NCBI RefSeq assembly: GCF_001644605.1
Contig: NZ_CP011388.1
Coordinates: 706,501-770,500 of the forward strand
Length of the DNA stretch: 64,000 bases
Direction of reading: 5' to 3'
Source of the DNA: Paenibacillus swuensis
GTDB lineage: Bacteria; Bacillota; Bacilli; Paenibacillales; DY6
Shown: positions 9,149-17,973 of the stretch, in pieces
How the letters are laid out: every line of letters begins with the position of its first letter
Numbering within the stretch: position 1 is the first letter of the stretch
The notes under the pieces: generated by a model
Seen by the model: only the letters and a program-made list of their open reading frames with translations
Told to the model about the DNA's origin: nothing
Databases searched by the model: none
Translations under genes and position numbers: made by a program

Positions 9149-9179
9149 AAACCTTGAAAGGCATGAAGCCAATCAAGGT
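9149..9179 (-). terminator. Terminator-like hairpin, second copy of the 7816-7850 sequence
   Basis: A 7-bp stem (ACCTTGA with TCAAGGT on the plus strand) sits directly after the immunity gene stop at 9187. The minus strand continues TTTCTTTGTTG, a weak T-rich tail. GAAACCTTGAAAGGCAT and GCCAATCAAGGT are shared with the terminator at 7796-7852. Confidence 0.6.
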
Positions 9180-9186
9180 AATATAA

Positions 9187-9645
9187 TTAATTTAGTTCCG
9201 ATAAATCAAGATCAAAATCATCCTCTTCGTAATCATACGCACTATTACCAATAATCTCACTTTCCACACGAACTTGTATTTCTCGTATACGTTTTTCAGG
9301 AATTCCATAAGAACCCAATAATATTATCAATGCATCAAAATAAAACTGAAGATATGGAATAACTTGATTAGAGGAACTTACAATAGCTTCGTATGGTAGC
9401 CATAAGCCCCAGTTAATAAATTTGTCCTTCCGGTTAATTTCAGGACCTTTTACCATGACATTTAAAGTTGCTTTGTTTGTAGAAACTATTAAATTAATAA
9501 AATCCATATCTTTCTCTTTTGTATTTAGTTGTAGATCTGAACTAATCGTGTCATTTAACTCTTCCCTAATCTTCAAGTCAACTTTATGACTAATTGAAAA
9601 AAAACTATTTACTTCACTAAATAAACTGCTCGTTAATATCCTCAA
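9187..9645 (-). CDS. Probable cognate immunity protein of the RHS toxin
   Basis: A protein of 152 residues beginning 19 bases after the RHS toxin stop, the usual place for the immunity gene that protects the producer. It has no signal peptide. The N-terminal part contains FFSISHKVDLKIREEL, the middle WGLWLPYEAIVSSSNQV, and the C-terminus is very acidic (YDYEEDDFDLDLSELN), as expected for a protein that must cover a basic nuclease. It may belong to an Imm family such as Imm44, but that name is from memory and unsure. A terminator-like hairpin follows the gene, separating it from the older immunity genes. Confidence 0.7.
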   Translation of the reverse strand: MRILTSSLFSEVNSFFSISHKVDLKIREELNDTISSDLQLNTKEKDMDFINLIVSTNKATLNVMVKGPEINRKDKFINWGLWLPYEAIVSSSNQVIPYLQFYFDALIILLGSYGIPEKRIREIQVRVESEIIGNSAYDYEEDDFDLDLSELN

Positions 9646-9664
9646 GTTTTTCTACCTCCTTCTA

Positions 9665-12600
9665 TTATCTTATTCCTGGATGATTCTGATTACCATTGGG
9701 ATATTTCTTAAATTTATCATAGTAATTTTGAATAGCTTTTGTCTCAATTTTCTTAATGCCTCTTGTACTAATTGTTTTATTATGATAAATCACCCTACCA
9801 GTTACTTGTGAATTTGGATTCTGCCTCTGTAACTTATTAATTTGAGTTTGTAACCTTTTGGGATTCCCTGATCTAGCTAATTTTGTCATATCAGCCTTTC
9901 CATATTTGTACAGGCTCCCGTCAATATCTATCTTGTACACACCTTGATTACCAACGTAACTATTTGAATTTTTATGAACATTTCTTGTGCCTTTAGTTGC
10001 CTTTATTGCAGCTTTCATTACGTGTTTTTTCAACTGTCTCTTTAATACATATTTAGTACCTTCACGAGCTACAAATACTACAGCATAAACAATTAAGGGG
10101 TTATCCCCATCTGGATCAGTAATATTAACAGGATTACTAATACTGTAATTATACCCATTCTTACTCACTGGTATATCATTGTGACCAGGATGGCTGTCTA
10201 GAGTAATAAAGTTTCCGTGCAAAGCATTGTAATACCTTGAATTCAGGAAATACAAGCTAATTGCCTCATCAAATCTATATCCAGCATAACGATATGGATT
10301 TACAGACGCCAATGGTCCACTTTGTGTAAGTGTATTTCCCCAAGCATCATACTCATAATTCGCGACTACACTGCCGTTACTATCGGTAATAGACACGACA
10401 TCGCCATGATTATTGGTATGATAATAGTAAGTTTGATTATTATAGATTAACCCAACCGGATTACCCTCATCATCCCAAATATACTCTAATGTTGCTCCGG
10501 TGGTTATATTCTTTTCAAAGATGACATCTGAGCCATCGTAGTAATAGTTGATAACCCCTTGGGCCGTTTCCGTTTGAGTTCGAAGACCCGCTTCTTCATA
10601 CGTTGCTTTAAAGATGGTCTGATTCGTGGAGTTCTTCACTTCTGTGAGTTGGTCTAGAGCATCATATAAATACGTATATTTTCCATCTGAAGTTAGATTA
10701 CCATTATCATCATAGGTGTAAGCTTGTCCATTTACTGTACTAATCTGATTGGCTTTATTGTAACTATAAGATGTCGTCGTATTGGAACCACCCGAAGTAA
10801 CTATTTTTGCAATTCGGTTTCCAACTTCATCGTAGTCGTAATTAATGGAGGAACCGTTTAATAACGTCTCCTTCGTTAATTGTTCAAGTTCATCGTAGGT
10901 GTAATTAAATGTACCTTTACTTGTTTGAATAGAAGTGATGTTACTATTTCTATCGTATCCAAGGTCGTAAAACTCTAATGGAGTTCCATCTTGTTTAAGG
11001 TTTTTATAGATATCTAACCTATTCCCGGTATCATACATAACGGATGTTCGCAGTCCGTTTGGCCGATGGATGGTTTCCAAGTCATCCAGTTCGTTATAAC
11101 TATAGCTAACTAACTCTACGCCATCTTTATTGATCTTTGAAAGCTGCTTAACTGGAGTATACTCATAATTTAATGACCTGGTTCCCGTGTTCACAGCATA
11201 GTTCATATACTTTCTTTCATCATCTGCATAGTACAGATAATTTACAGCTGTCCCGCGGTCAGTTACTTTTTGGACAGAATCATTTTTATAGTAATCTATA
11301 TCCTTGGTAACGGTCCCTGAGGTTTTTACTGTATCCAGATTACCAAGAGCGTCATAGCTATAATCCCATTTAACAATCCCGTCTAAGAACACTCTGCTCA
11401 ACTGGTTTAGTTGATTAGGTACGTTGGTAACAGTCTTTCCGTTTGCTTTTGTTGTTCTGGTGAGGTTGCCGTTCGTGTCATACTTGAAATTTGTTTCTTT
11501 TAATAACGGGTTGGTTATCTTCGTAAGTTGATTAAATCCATTATAATCGTAGTAAGTTATATTTCCCTTTGCGTCCTTAAAACTTCTTAAATCGCCGGAA
11601 TCCGTATAACTATATTCAGTTAATCGTTGTTTAGCGTCCCTAACCTCTTTAAGTTGATTCAGCTTATCGTAGCCATACTTGGTTAGATGCTCTTCTCCAT
11701 TTATTTCTTCCGTTACGTTTCCGACAGCGTCTGTAACGGTTTCAATAGTATTACCTGTAGCATCCTGTGCATAATTAACATGGTTACCTTTAGGGTCATA
11801 ACTATAAGTTTCAGTGGTACCATCAGAATTTTTTACAGAGCTAATGTTTCCGTTACCATTATAAAAGTACTCTTTAATTTCGTTCTTTGCGTTTTTCGTT
11901 GTCCATAACTTACCATGCAAATAATAAGTATTAGTTATCACTTTATTTTCTGGATCGGTGATGGTTAAAACCTTGTTTAAGTTATTGTAAGTGTAAGTTG
12001 TCTTATGATTTTCTGGGTCCGTAGTTGTGAGTAAATTCCCCATATTATCATAGGTATTCACTGTTAATCCAGCATTGGGATCTAAACTCTCCAGAACGTT
12101 GTAATTCTCATCATAGGTATATATCCACGCTTTGTTATTCGCATCGGTTACCGTTCTAGGCATATAGTTCACAGTTAAACTATATGTTGTTGTTTGATTT
12201 AACGTGTCCGTCACCGTGGCTTCATACCCAAGTAAATTATAAGAATATACAGTTCCAACGCGTGAAGATAAATCATTACCTAGCGGATCATCCACCGGCT
12301 CCTGCACTTTATGAAGCACATCTTGATTGTAGGTATAGTCCGTTCTTCTACCGTTCGGATCAATGACTGCTTTAATTCTTTTATCCGCATTATACTCAAA
12401 AGTTGATCTTGAATATTTCGTTGGCTCTGAATATTTATCTACTGCGGTAAGTTTACCTTCCGAGTCATACGTGTAATCAGTCTTCTGACCTTCCAGTAAG
12501 CTGTAATCCACAAGCCCATTACTATCGTACGTGAACGAAATCAATCTGCCCGAAGGATCTGAAATACTGATTAACCTACCGTTGTTTGCATCATAGTTAT

Positions 12601-14527
12601 ATTTAATTTGATTGCCGTGAAGATCCTGTTCATATGCTATACGGGCCTTGGTAATATTGACAGTATCATCATATCCTACTGAATCGAATCGAGTTATAAT
12701 TCCTTGTTTATCTTTAATTTCATATCCGCCTGTCACTTTACTAAGCGTAAGATATTTCCCGGGTGGTGAAATATATTTATCTGTTGGAGAATCGTATTTA
12801 AACTCAAAAGAAGTTCCGTCCGAGTCTGTAAATAATACAATTCCATCTCGATTAGCATCAATAATACTTTCATTTCCAGTGAACGTCCATCCATAACCGA
12901 AAACTGATTTCTCTATAGATTTAGAATTATATGTTCGAGTGAAGTCAATTCCAAATTCGCCTCGTCCATCTAGGGAATAATCCGTATATTGAATCACATT
13001 GTTTCCTGTACCTAGATTGGTATAGCTAGTTCCATCAACTAGGCCTCTGCTGTCATAAGTCCAGTATGGTTCTAGCCCCAAACGGCTTGCTGGATAGTAA
13101 GTAACGCTTAACAGCGGACCGTAACCCAACACGGAAGTTTCATCGCTTGAAATAAACCGCTTATAGCTTAGCGTAGTTTCATTGGTGCTTTTTAATAATA
13201 AACCGTTGTTTTTAGTTTTATCATTAATCCACTCATTCACTTTATTACTAGATACAGGCCATTGTAATTTGGAAGTTAATTGCCCTACACCAGAAACTGT
13301 GGATAGTGGTTGTGCTACAAAGTCCCCTCCAGGTTTAGTCCAAGCTTTACCATTATTAGCGATATTCCAACTAGCGTGATACTCCGACCATAAGGTTGTA
13401 GCTTCATGTAACGATATATTAATTGGTGTATTATTTGAAACAGAAGCCATCCATAAATTCATATCAGAACTTAAAACCTTTGAACCTACAGGAACAATAC
13501 CTTCCAATTCAAAGCGCAACAGAGATCTCATAATATTCGGACTGCCTAAACCAGCAGTTAAAGTTGTTTCTGCAGCTGCCGTAGTTGTAGGTTGAGCACT
13601 TCGCAAATAGGTATCGGCAAGAGCATAATTAGGTTGAAGCTTTACTATAGTTGGATCCAGAGTTACAGGATAAACCCTGTTCTCGCTAAGCAACCATTCT
13701 TTGTTAGGGATTATCTCTATTAAGAGCGAGTCTCCGTCTTGTTTCACATCATACTTAATATCGTATGACAGAGCTTCCTCAGCATATGTAGTAATATCTT
13801 CACGTTGTTGATACCCTTCAGGTCTGTAAGAGTCAAACATGAATGGCTTACTTATTAAGTAGACGGGTTTATCTGTTGCGGAATCCAACAGTGTAATTGA
13901 TCCGTCAGAGTTCTCCAGATATGTCAGGTTGGTTAAATTATATTTGAATTTGTAAGATAAGAGATCGTCTTTAGCAGGCTTTTTCTTAAGGACAATGCTC
14001 TCCTTGACCATGTTAGAATTAACTTCATACTCAAGAGAAGAATTTGGGAATAAGTTATCATAAATAAGTTTATTACTTTTGATTTTTTTAGCTAATGATT
14101 TACTTGGAGTAGATATAGGATTCATACCAATTGAATATTTATCTTCCTTTACCTCAAGTAAATCTTCAGTTGTAGAATGCCCCTTATCTAAACTTACTTT
14201 AAATTCATTCTTATTTGTGCGAAACTCTTCTTTATCTTCGATAAATGAGTTATCAATTTCAAGCCATATTTTCTTGTTTTCGTCAAAGTAATGGATGGGA
14301 CTTGTTGATATTTCCGAGGTGTACGAGCCGTCTGGATTTTCATACGTTTTGGATTTTTCCGTTCTAAGTTGTGTTTTCTCTTTCTTTGTAAATTTTGCAC
14401 TAATATCTTTTTTCTCCTGCGGGGCAGCAACAGCTGTATTAACTACTGCAGGTATTGGTAACAAACTACTAAGTAACGAAGTTACAATTGCCCAACTAAT
14501 GACCTTTGTCTTGCTTTTTTTAAACAT
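9665..14527 (-). CDS. RHS/YD-repeat polymorphic toxin with URI/GIY-YIG-like C-terminal domain
   Basis: A protein of 1620 residues from ATG 14527, with AAGGAG 11 bases upstream (a GTG at 14539 overlaps that site). Residues 1-35 form a signal peptide. About 40-480 is an N-terminal region with DNRVYPVTLDPT-like beta structure (here ENRVYPVTLDPT). About 480-1480 are YD repeats (GNLTSDGKYTYLYDALDQL is one example) that build the RHS shell. The core closes at about 1430-1480 with PYRYAGYRFDEAISLYFLNS and the DPDGDNP boundary. The last 95 residues differ from the shell: GVYKIDIDGSLYKYGKAD, RLQTQINKLQRQNPNSQVTG, KIETKAIQNYYDKF and NGNQNHPGI. This resembles Tox-URI1, a GIY-YIG-like nuclease toxin, with the first Tyr pair, an Arg and a Glu as candidate catalytic residues. 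It probably acts in contact or short-range competition. The gene is AT-rich relative to the flanks. Confidence 0.9.
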   Translation of the reverse strand: MFKKSKTKVISWAIVTSLLSSLLPIPAVVNTAVAAPQEKKDISAKFTKKEKTQLRTEKSKTYENPDGSYTSEISTSPIHYFDENKKIWLEIDNSFIEDKEEFRTNKNEFKVSLDKGHSTTEDLLEVKEDKYSIGMNPISTPSKSLAKKIKSNKLIYDNLFPNSSLEYEVNSNMVKESIVLKKKPAKDDLLSYKFKYNLTNLTYLENSDGSITLLDSATDKPVYLISKPFMFDSYRPEGYQQREDITTYAEEALSYDIKYDVKQDGDSLLIEIIPNKEWLLSENRVYPVTLDPTIVKLQPNYALADTYLRSAQPTTTAAAETTLTAGLGSPNIMRSLLRFELEGIVPVGSKVLSSDMNLWMASVSNNTPINISLHEATTLWSEYHASWNIANNGKAWTKPGGDFVAQPLSTVSGVGQLTSKLQWPVSSNKVNEWINDKTKNNGLLLKSTNETTLSYKRFISSDETSVLGYGPLLSVTYYPASRLGLEPYWTYDSRGLVDGTSYTNLGTGNNVIQYTDYSLDGRGEFGIDFTRTYNSKSIEKSVFGYGWTFTGNESIIDANRDGIVLFTDSDGTSFEFKYDSPTDKYISPPGKYLTLSKVTGGYEIKDKQGIITRFDSVGYDDTVNITKARIAYEQDLHGNQIKYNYDANNGRLISISDPSGRLISFTYDSNGLVDYSLLEGQKTDYTYDSEGKLTAVDKYSEPTKYSRSTFEYNADKRIKAVIDPNGRRTDYTYNQDVLHKVQEPVDDPLGNDLSSRVGTVYSYNLLGYEATVTDTLNQTTTYSLTVNYMPRTVTDANNKAWIYTYDENYNVLESLDPNAGLTVNTYDNMGNLLTTTDPENHKTTYTYNNLNKVLTITDPENKVITNTYYLHGKLWTTKNAKNEIKEYFYNGNGNISSVKNSDGTTETYSYDPKGNHVNYAQDATGNTIETVTDAVGNVTEEINGEEHLTKYGYDKLNQLKEVRDAKQRLTEYSYTDSGDLRSFKDAKGNITYYDYNGFNQLTKITNPLLKETNFKYDTNGNLTRTTKANGKTVTNVPNQLNQLSRVFLDGIVKWDYSYDALGNLDTVKTSGTVTKDIDYYKNDSVQKVTDRGTAVNYLYYADDERKYMNYAVNTGTRSLNYEYTPVKQLSKINKDGVELVSYSYNELDDLETIHRPNGLRTSVMYDTGNRLDIYKNLKQDGTPLEFYDLGYDRNSNITSIQTSKGTFNYTYDELEQLTKETLLNGSSINYDYDEVGNRIAKIVTSGGSNTTTSYSYNKANQISTVNGQAYTYDDNGNLTSDGKYTYLYDALDQLTEVKNSTNQTIFKATYEEAGLRTQTETAQGVINYYYDGSDVIFEKNITTGATLEYIWDDEGNPVGLIYNNQTYYYHTNNHGDVVSITDSNGSVVANYEYDAWGNTLTQSGPLASVNPYRYAGYRFDEAISLYFLNSRYYNALHGNFITLDSHPGHNDIPVSKNGYNYSISNPVNITDPDGDNPLIVYAVVFVAREGTKYVLKRQLKKHVMKAAIKATKGTRNVHKNSNSYVGNQGVYKIDIDGSLYKYGKADMTKLARSGNPKRLQTQINKLQRQNPNSQVTGRVIYHNKTISTRGIKKIETKAIQNYYDKFKKYPNGNQNHPGIR

Positions 14528-14665
14528 TATAACCAACACTCCTTATGTAATATCTAGTTAGCTTGGGTAATTTTACAGAAGTATTCATTTGAGAGCAAGA
14601 AATATTATGTAAATAACCAAAAGGTAAATACAGGTAAATTATATTTATTACTCTGCAGATTTCGT

Positions 14666-14720
14666 TAAAAAATAGCCCCTATCGAGACCTCTCAAAATGA
14701 GAGAACGCGAATAGAGGCCA
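14666..14720 (-). terminator. Terminator of the PepSY/YtkA operon
   Basis: On the minus strand the hairpin has an inner stem CTCTCA with TGAGAG and an imperfect outer stem (CCTCTATTCG with CGATAGGGG), followed by CTATTTTTTA. It lies 33 bases after the stop at 14753 and before the RHS gene. Confidence 0.7.
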
Positions 14721-14752
14721 GTTGTTACACATACTTCTATTGGTCAATCTAA

Positions 14753-15232
14753 TCAATGATGCCCGCTATGCTGCCCTTCCTCAGGCTTGGCTTCTTCCAG
14801 CTCGATCAGCTGTTTCACAGCCTCCCCGCCAACCGCGATTCTTTTGATCGGAACCACCATTCCGCTAGCGGCCACAACTCTGGATTGAACGAGATAGATG
14901 CCTTCCTCCGCAAGGATATGCGAGACGGTGTACACGCCCGGGGACGATTCAGCCGCAGGTACAGTAACAGCCGAATTCCGCTTACCTTCCCGCCAGAACA
15001 CAAACTCGACTTGTTCTGCGTCCGCCAGCGGTTGCTTGTTGTTGAACACTTCAACGGTATAGTGGCTTGATGCCCCTACTTCCAGTTGTTTTGGCAAATG
15101 AAGATCGACGGTCAGATGGGGTGGAAGTCCGCTTTCGTCGGTTTCGGCAAGGTTGGCCGTGCATCCGGAGAGCACCAATCCCAATAGCAGGAAGCAAGCC
15201 CATCGTGCGGACCATTGTAGTTTCTTATGCAT
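14753..15232 (-). CDS. YtkA-like lipoprotein
   Basis: A protein of 159 residues. The signal peptide ends in the lipobox LVLSGC (Cys24), so the protein is membrane-anchored and faces outwards. The mature domain is an Ig-like beta sandwich of the YtkA/FixH-like type (LTVDLHLPKQLEVG, HYTVEVFNNKQPLADAEQ, SPGVYTVSHILAEEGIYLVQ). The C-terminus is charged and His-rich (EEGQHSGHH), which may bind metal. It is 15 bases downstream of the PepSY gene and surely co-transcribed. Related pairs occur near copper or iron handling genes in Bacillales; a metal-related job is inferred from that context only. Confidence 0.7.
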   Translation of the reverse strand: MHKKLQWSARWACFLLLGLVLSGCTANLAETDESGLPPHLTVDLHLPKQLEVGASSHYTVEVFNNKQPLADAEQVEFVFWREGKRNSAVTVPAAESSPGVYTVSHILAEEGIYLVQSRVVAASGMVVPIKRIAVGGEAVKQLIELEEAKPEEGQHSGHH

Positions 15233-15247
15233 ATGTGTAATCCCCCC

Positions 15248-16648
15248 TTAAATTGAGAACCAGCGGCGTAACGGCTTCACCCTGCGAATGACCACCACGT
15301 CGAGCAAAAGAACCACGAGAATCGAAATACCCACAAGCGGCATGATAACTCCACATAATCCCATAATCAAAAGTACGCCCATCGTCACCTTGGCATGGTC
15401 TGGTTTCTTAGGCGCACCAAGCTTGCCGTCCGGCTTGCGCTTACGCCACATAAAGAAGGAGCTGACGGCTATGAGAATGAGGCCCAGACAAGCAATCAAG
15501 CCCAGCGCTTGGTTAAACCAGCCGAAAAGCGTGCCTTCGTGGAACGCGATCCCATAGGAAATCGCTTTGGCCATGATGCCATAGTCGGCCCAGCGAACAT
15601 CCGTCAACACGGCGCCGCTATATTGATCCAGGTGCAATGTAGCATTCCGGCCCGGGTTAACATGAGCCGTCGAAGCGGTGAACACGCCGGTTTCCCCTTG
15701 CGGCATCGTCAAGGTATAGGGCTTGGCTACTTGCTTCTCATCCACAATGCGCTCCACATCATCCATGGAGATCGGAACATACCCGCCTGCCACGGATGCG
15801 GGAACGGGCAGCTTCTCTGCCGCCCAAGGTAAGTCTTCCGCAATATCTTCGGCCACCGTGACCGATTGCGGTTTCTCTCCGAAGCTGTAGGCGTACGGAG
15901 GAGTATTGGTATTCGTGGAATTTGCAAGCTTGTCAATCTGACCGCCCATAATACCGGACCATGGCAAGCCGCTTAGAATAATCACAAGAATCAGCAGTGA
16001 TAGCCAGAAGGCCGGCACGGCGTGAAGATCACGCCAGAACATGCGGCTGCCCGGCTTACTCAAGCGCGGAAGCACCGTTCCCCAGATCGATGCCCGGTTC
16101 CTCGGCCACCATAAATACAAGCCGGTCAGCAGCAGAATAACAGCCCAGCATGCCGCCAACTCAACAATCCGATTCGCTAGTGTGCCTCCGACCACAAGCT
16201 CGCTGTGCATCTTCATGAAGAATGCGGAGAACGTTTTGTCGCTGTCCAGTTTTCCGAGGATTTCACCTTTGTAAGGATCCACATACATCGTTGTGGGCAG
16301 ATCATTATCCATCACCGACAGCTTGTAGCTGGCGTTCTTTTGATCCGGGAGTGTAATGGAAGAGACCTTCAGACCCTCATGCTCCTTCTCCAGCTTCTCG
16401 ATGATTGCGGCCGAAGGCATTACCTTCGTTCCGACCTCGCGCACAACCATCATGTCCTTGTAGAGATATCCTTCAATTTGAGGCTTAAATAAATACACCG
16501 CACCGCTGAAAGCGAGAATAATCAAGAATGGAGCAAAAATCAATCCCGCGTAAAAGTGCCACCTCCATACCGATGCATAGATCGCTTGGCGCAAGCCGGT
16601 GCGTGTGTTGTTGGGTTCATTCATGTCAAACATAACCTCGTCCTTCAT
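15248..16648 (-). CDS. PepSY-associated TM (PiuB-like) membrane protein
   Basis: A protein of 466 residues; ATG 16648, 16633 or 16624 are possible starts, and 16624 has GAGG 11 bases upstream. Near the N-terminus WRWHFYAGLIFAPFLIILAF is the first membrane segment typical of PepSY-TM proteins, with the HxxxGL motif. PepSY-like extracytoplasmic regions follow at about 60-160 and 290-370 (GGYVPISMDDVERIVDE, LHLDQYSGAVL). Further membrane segments lie at about 165-185, 210-235, 375-400 and 425-455. FHEGTLFGWFNQALGL is another family hallmark. Such proteins are often iron-regulated and may assist metal or heme reduction or uptake; no Fur site is visible upstream here. It heads a two-gene operon with the YtkA-like lipoprotein. 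Confidence 0.8.
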   Translation of the reverse strand: MKDEVMFDMNEPNNTRTGLRQAIYASVWRWHFYAGLIFAPFLIILAFSGAVYLFKPQIEGYLYKDMMVVREVGTKVMPSAAIIEKLEKEHEGLKVSSITLPDQKNASYKLSVMDNDLPTTMYVDPYKGEILGKLDSDKTFSAFFMKMHSELVVGGTLANRIVELAACWAVILLLTGLYLWWPRNRASIWGTVLPRLSKPGSRMFWRDLHAVPAFWLSLLILVIILSGLPWSGIMGGQIDKLANSTNTNTPPYAYSFGEKPQSVTVAEDIAEDLPWAAEKLPVPASVAGGYVPISMDDVERIVDEKQVAKPYTLTMPQGETGVFTASTAHVNPGRNATLHLDQYSGAVLTDVRWADYGIMAKAISYGIAFHEGTLFGWFNQALGLIACLGLILIAVSSFFMWRKRKPDGKLGAPKKPDHAKVTMGVLLIMGLCGVIMPLVGISILVVLLLDVVVIRRVKPLRRWFSI

Positions 16649-16841
16649 CCAATTTCATAACTATTTAAAAGTACACGATGCGCACTGAAAAAGGATGACT
16701 CCTTAGAGCTATATCTGTGAAATAAATAAAACTCCTGCAATCGCAAGAGTCAGAAAAAATTTATTAAGTTGAACCCTACCATTAATTCTAATGCTATCAT
16801 TATTGTACATTCACTAGACTTGGGAGGTATTCATTCTACTG

Positions 16842-17357
16842 ATGCATAGAGATAATAATATAAACATGCTTATGGACAAGTTTGAACATATGAACCTTCC
16901 TCACCATTACTCATTAAGTGAAACCAATGCCATCTTAATATCTAAATTTAAAGCTGTTGAGAAAGAGAAAGCTCTATTCAATGAACTTAATAATGATCCC
17001 CATGTCAATTTTCTTGCTGTTCATAAATGTTATTCTATAGAGGACAATCTAGTATTGGACTCATTGTATAGCAGAGATGAGAAAATGATGCATGCACAAT
17101 TTAAATCCATGCTCTGCGACAATAAAGAATTGTTAATCTCTGATGAAAGCAAAGCTATTAATCAAGGTAACATCATTAATATTATTATTGAAGGAGACAT
17201 GAATAACAGAATCTCGGCATTTACTGTTCAAGGTCATTGTGAGAGACTGGTTGATGAGTTGACAATACTTAAGGGAATAAGTTCATATGATGTCAACTCT
17301 AAAACTGAAATTTATAGAGATTATATATTATTGCTTAATAAGTTCGAATATATTTAA
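16842..17357 (+). CDS. Hypothetical cytoplasmic protein
   Basis: A protein of 171 residues that I do not recognise. It has no signal peptide or membrane segment, is AT-rich in codon use, and looks mainly helical in the first half (FKAVEKEKALFNELNND). GGGAGG lies 14 bases before the ATG, rather far, so the true start may differ. It converges on the lipoprotein gene at 17386 with 28 bases between the stops. Together the two form a short AT-rich island unlike the neighbouring genes, which suggests acquisition by transfer. Confidence 0.5.
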   Translation: MHRDNNINMLMDKFEHMNLPHHYSLSETNAILISKFKAVEKEKALFNELNNDPHVNFLAVHKCYSIEDNLVLDSLYSRDEKMMHAQFKSMLCDNKELLISDESKAINQGNIINIIIEGDMNNRISAFTVQGHCERLVDELTILKGISSYDVNSKTEIYRDYILLLNKFEYI

Positions 17358-17385
17358 ACTGACCGATCACCGTATCTAGGATTTG

Positions 17386-17838
17386 TTAATTTTTATTTTT
17401 ATCACTATCGATGGCATTTAACATTTGTATCAACATCCCCTGATTTTTTGAATACTCGTTTGGTGAATCCGGCAAGTTCAGCTCCCAGGTTTTTTTGGAA
17501 CCATCGCCATTGTTCTTAAAACCTTGGGTGTTTTCAGTTCCCCAGAAAAAAATAGGATATGTTACTTTGTCATAAAAAGATACATATTTCTCCTGGTCTG
17601 CTTCCTGAAGACGGTCTTCCGCAATAATCAAACCGTCATATGGTTTACTGGCTGTTGCTAATGTATCTAAATCTTCAATCATTTCAAAATCAATATTTTT
17701 TAGATCTTGCTGTTTATTACTACTTAGGAGAGCGATTTTTAATGGACCCCCAATATAATCCTCACGAGGTTCATTTTGATCTGTACAACCAATAAGTATA
17801 AACATCGATGCCCACATCGTGAATAGGATTTTTTTCAT
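17386..17838 (-). CDS. Hypothetical lipoprotein
   Basis: A protein of 150 residues with a clear lipoprotein signal (MKKILFTMWASMFILIGC, Cys18). GGAGG lies upstream of the ATG. The mature part (LKIALLSSNKQQDLKNIDFE, PYDGLIIAEDRLQEAD, YPIFFWGTENTQGF) has the rhythm of an alpha/beta Rossmann-like domain, with strands ending in Asp or Glu. I cannot assign a family. It is AT-rich and stands alone. Confidence 0.6.
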   Translation of the reverse strand: MKKILFTMWASMFILIGCTDQNEPREDYIGGPLKIALLSSNKQQDLKNIDFEMIEDLDTLATASKPYDGLIIAEDRLQEADQEKYVSFYDKVTYPIFFWGTENTQGFKNNGDGSKKTWELNLPDSPNEYSKNQGMLIQMLNAIDSDKNKN

Positions 17839-17935
17839 TTAAAAACCTCCTAATTTCTGAACATTCACATATACCACATATTGTAATTAAAGAAATTCTC
17901 TATATTATGTTACTACATGGGCTATACACAGATAA

Positions 17936-17963
17936 CAAAAGGGCCCCTGCGTCAGGAGCCCTC
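17936..17963 (-). terminator. Terminator of the siderophore-binding protein gene
   Basis: On the minus strand AGGGCTCCTG pairs with CAGGGGCCCT (10 bp, one G-U) around ACG and is followed by TTTTG. It starts 11 bases after the stop at 17974. Confidence 0.85.
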
Positions 17964-17973
17964 ATTTCATAAG

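Noticed and set aside
16716-16752. Weak hairpin upstream of the PepSY gene as a terminator
   Set aside because: It has an imperfect short stem, and no minus-strand gene ends there; its function is unclear.
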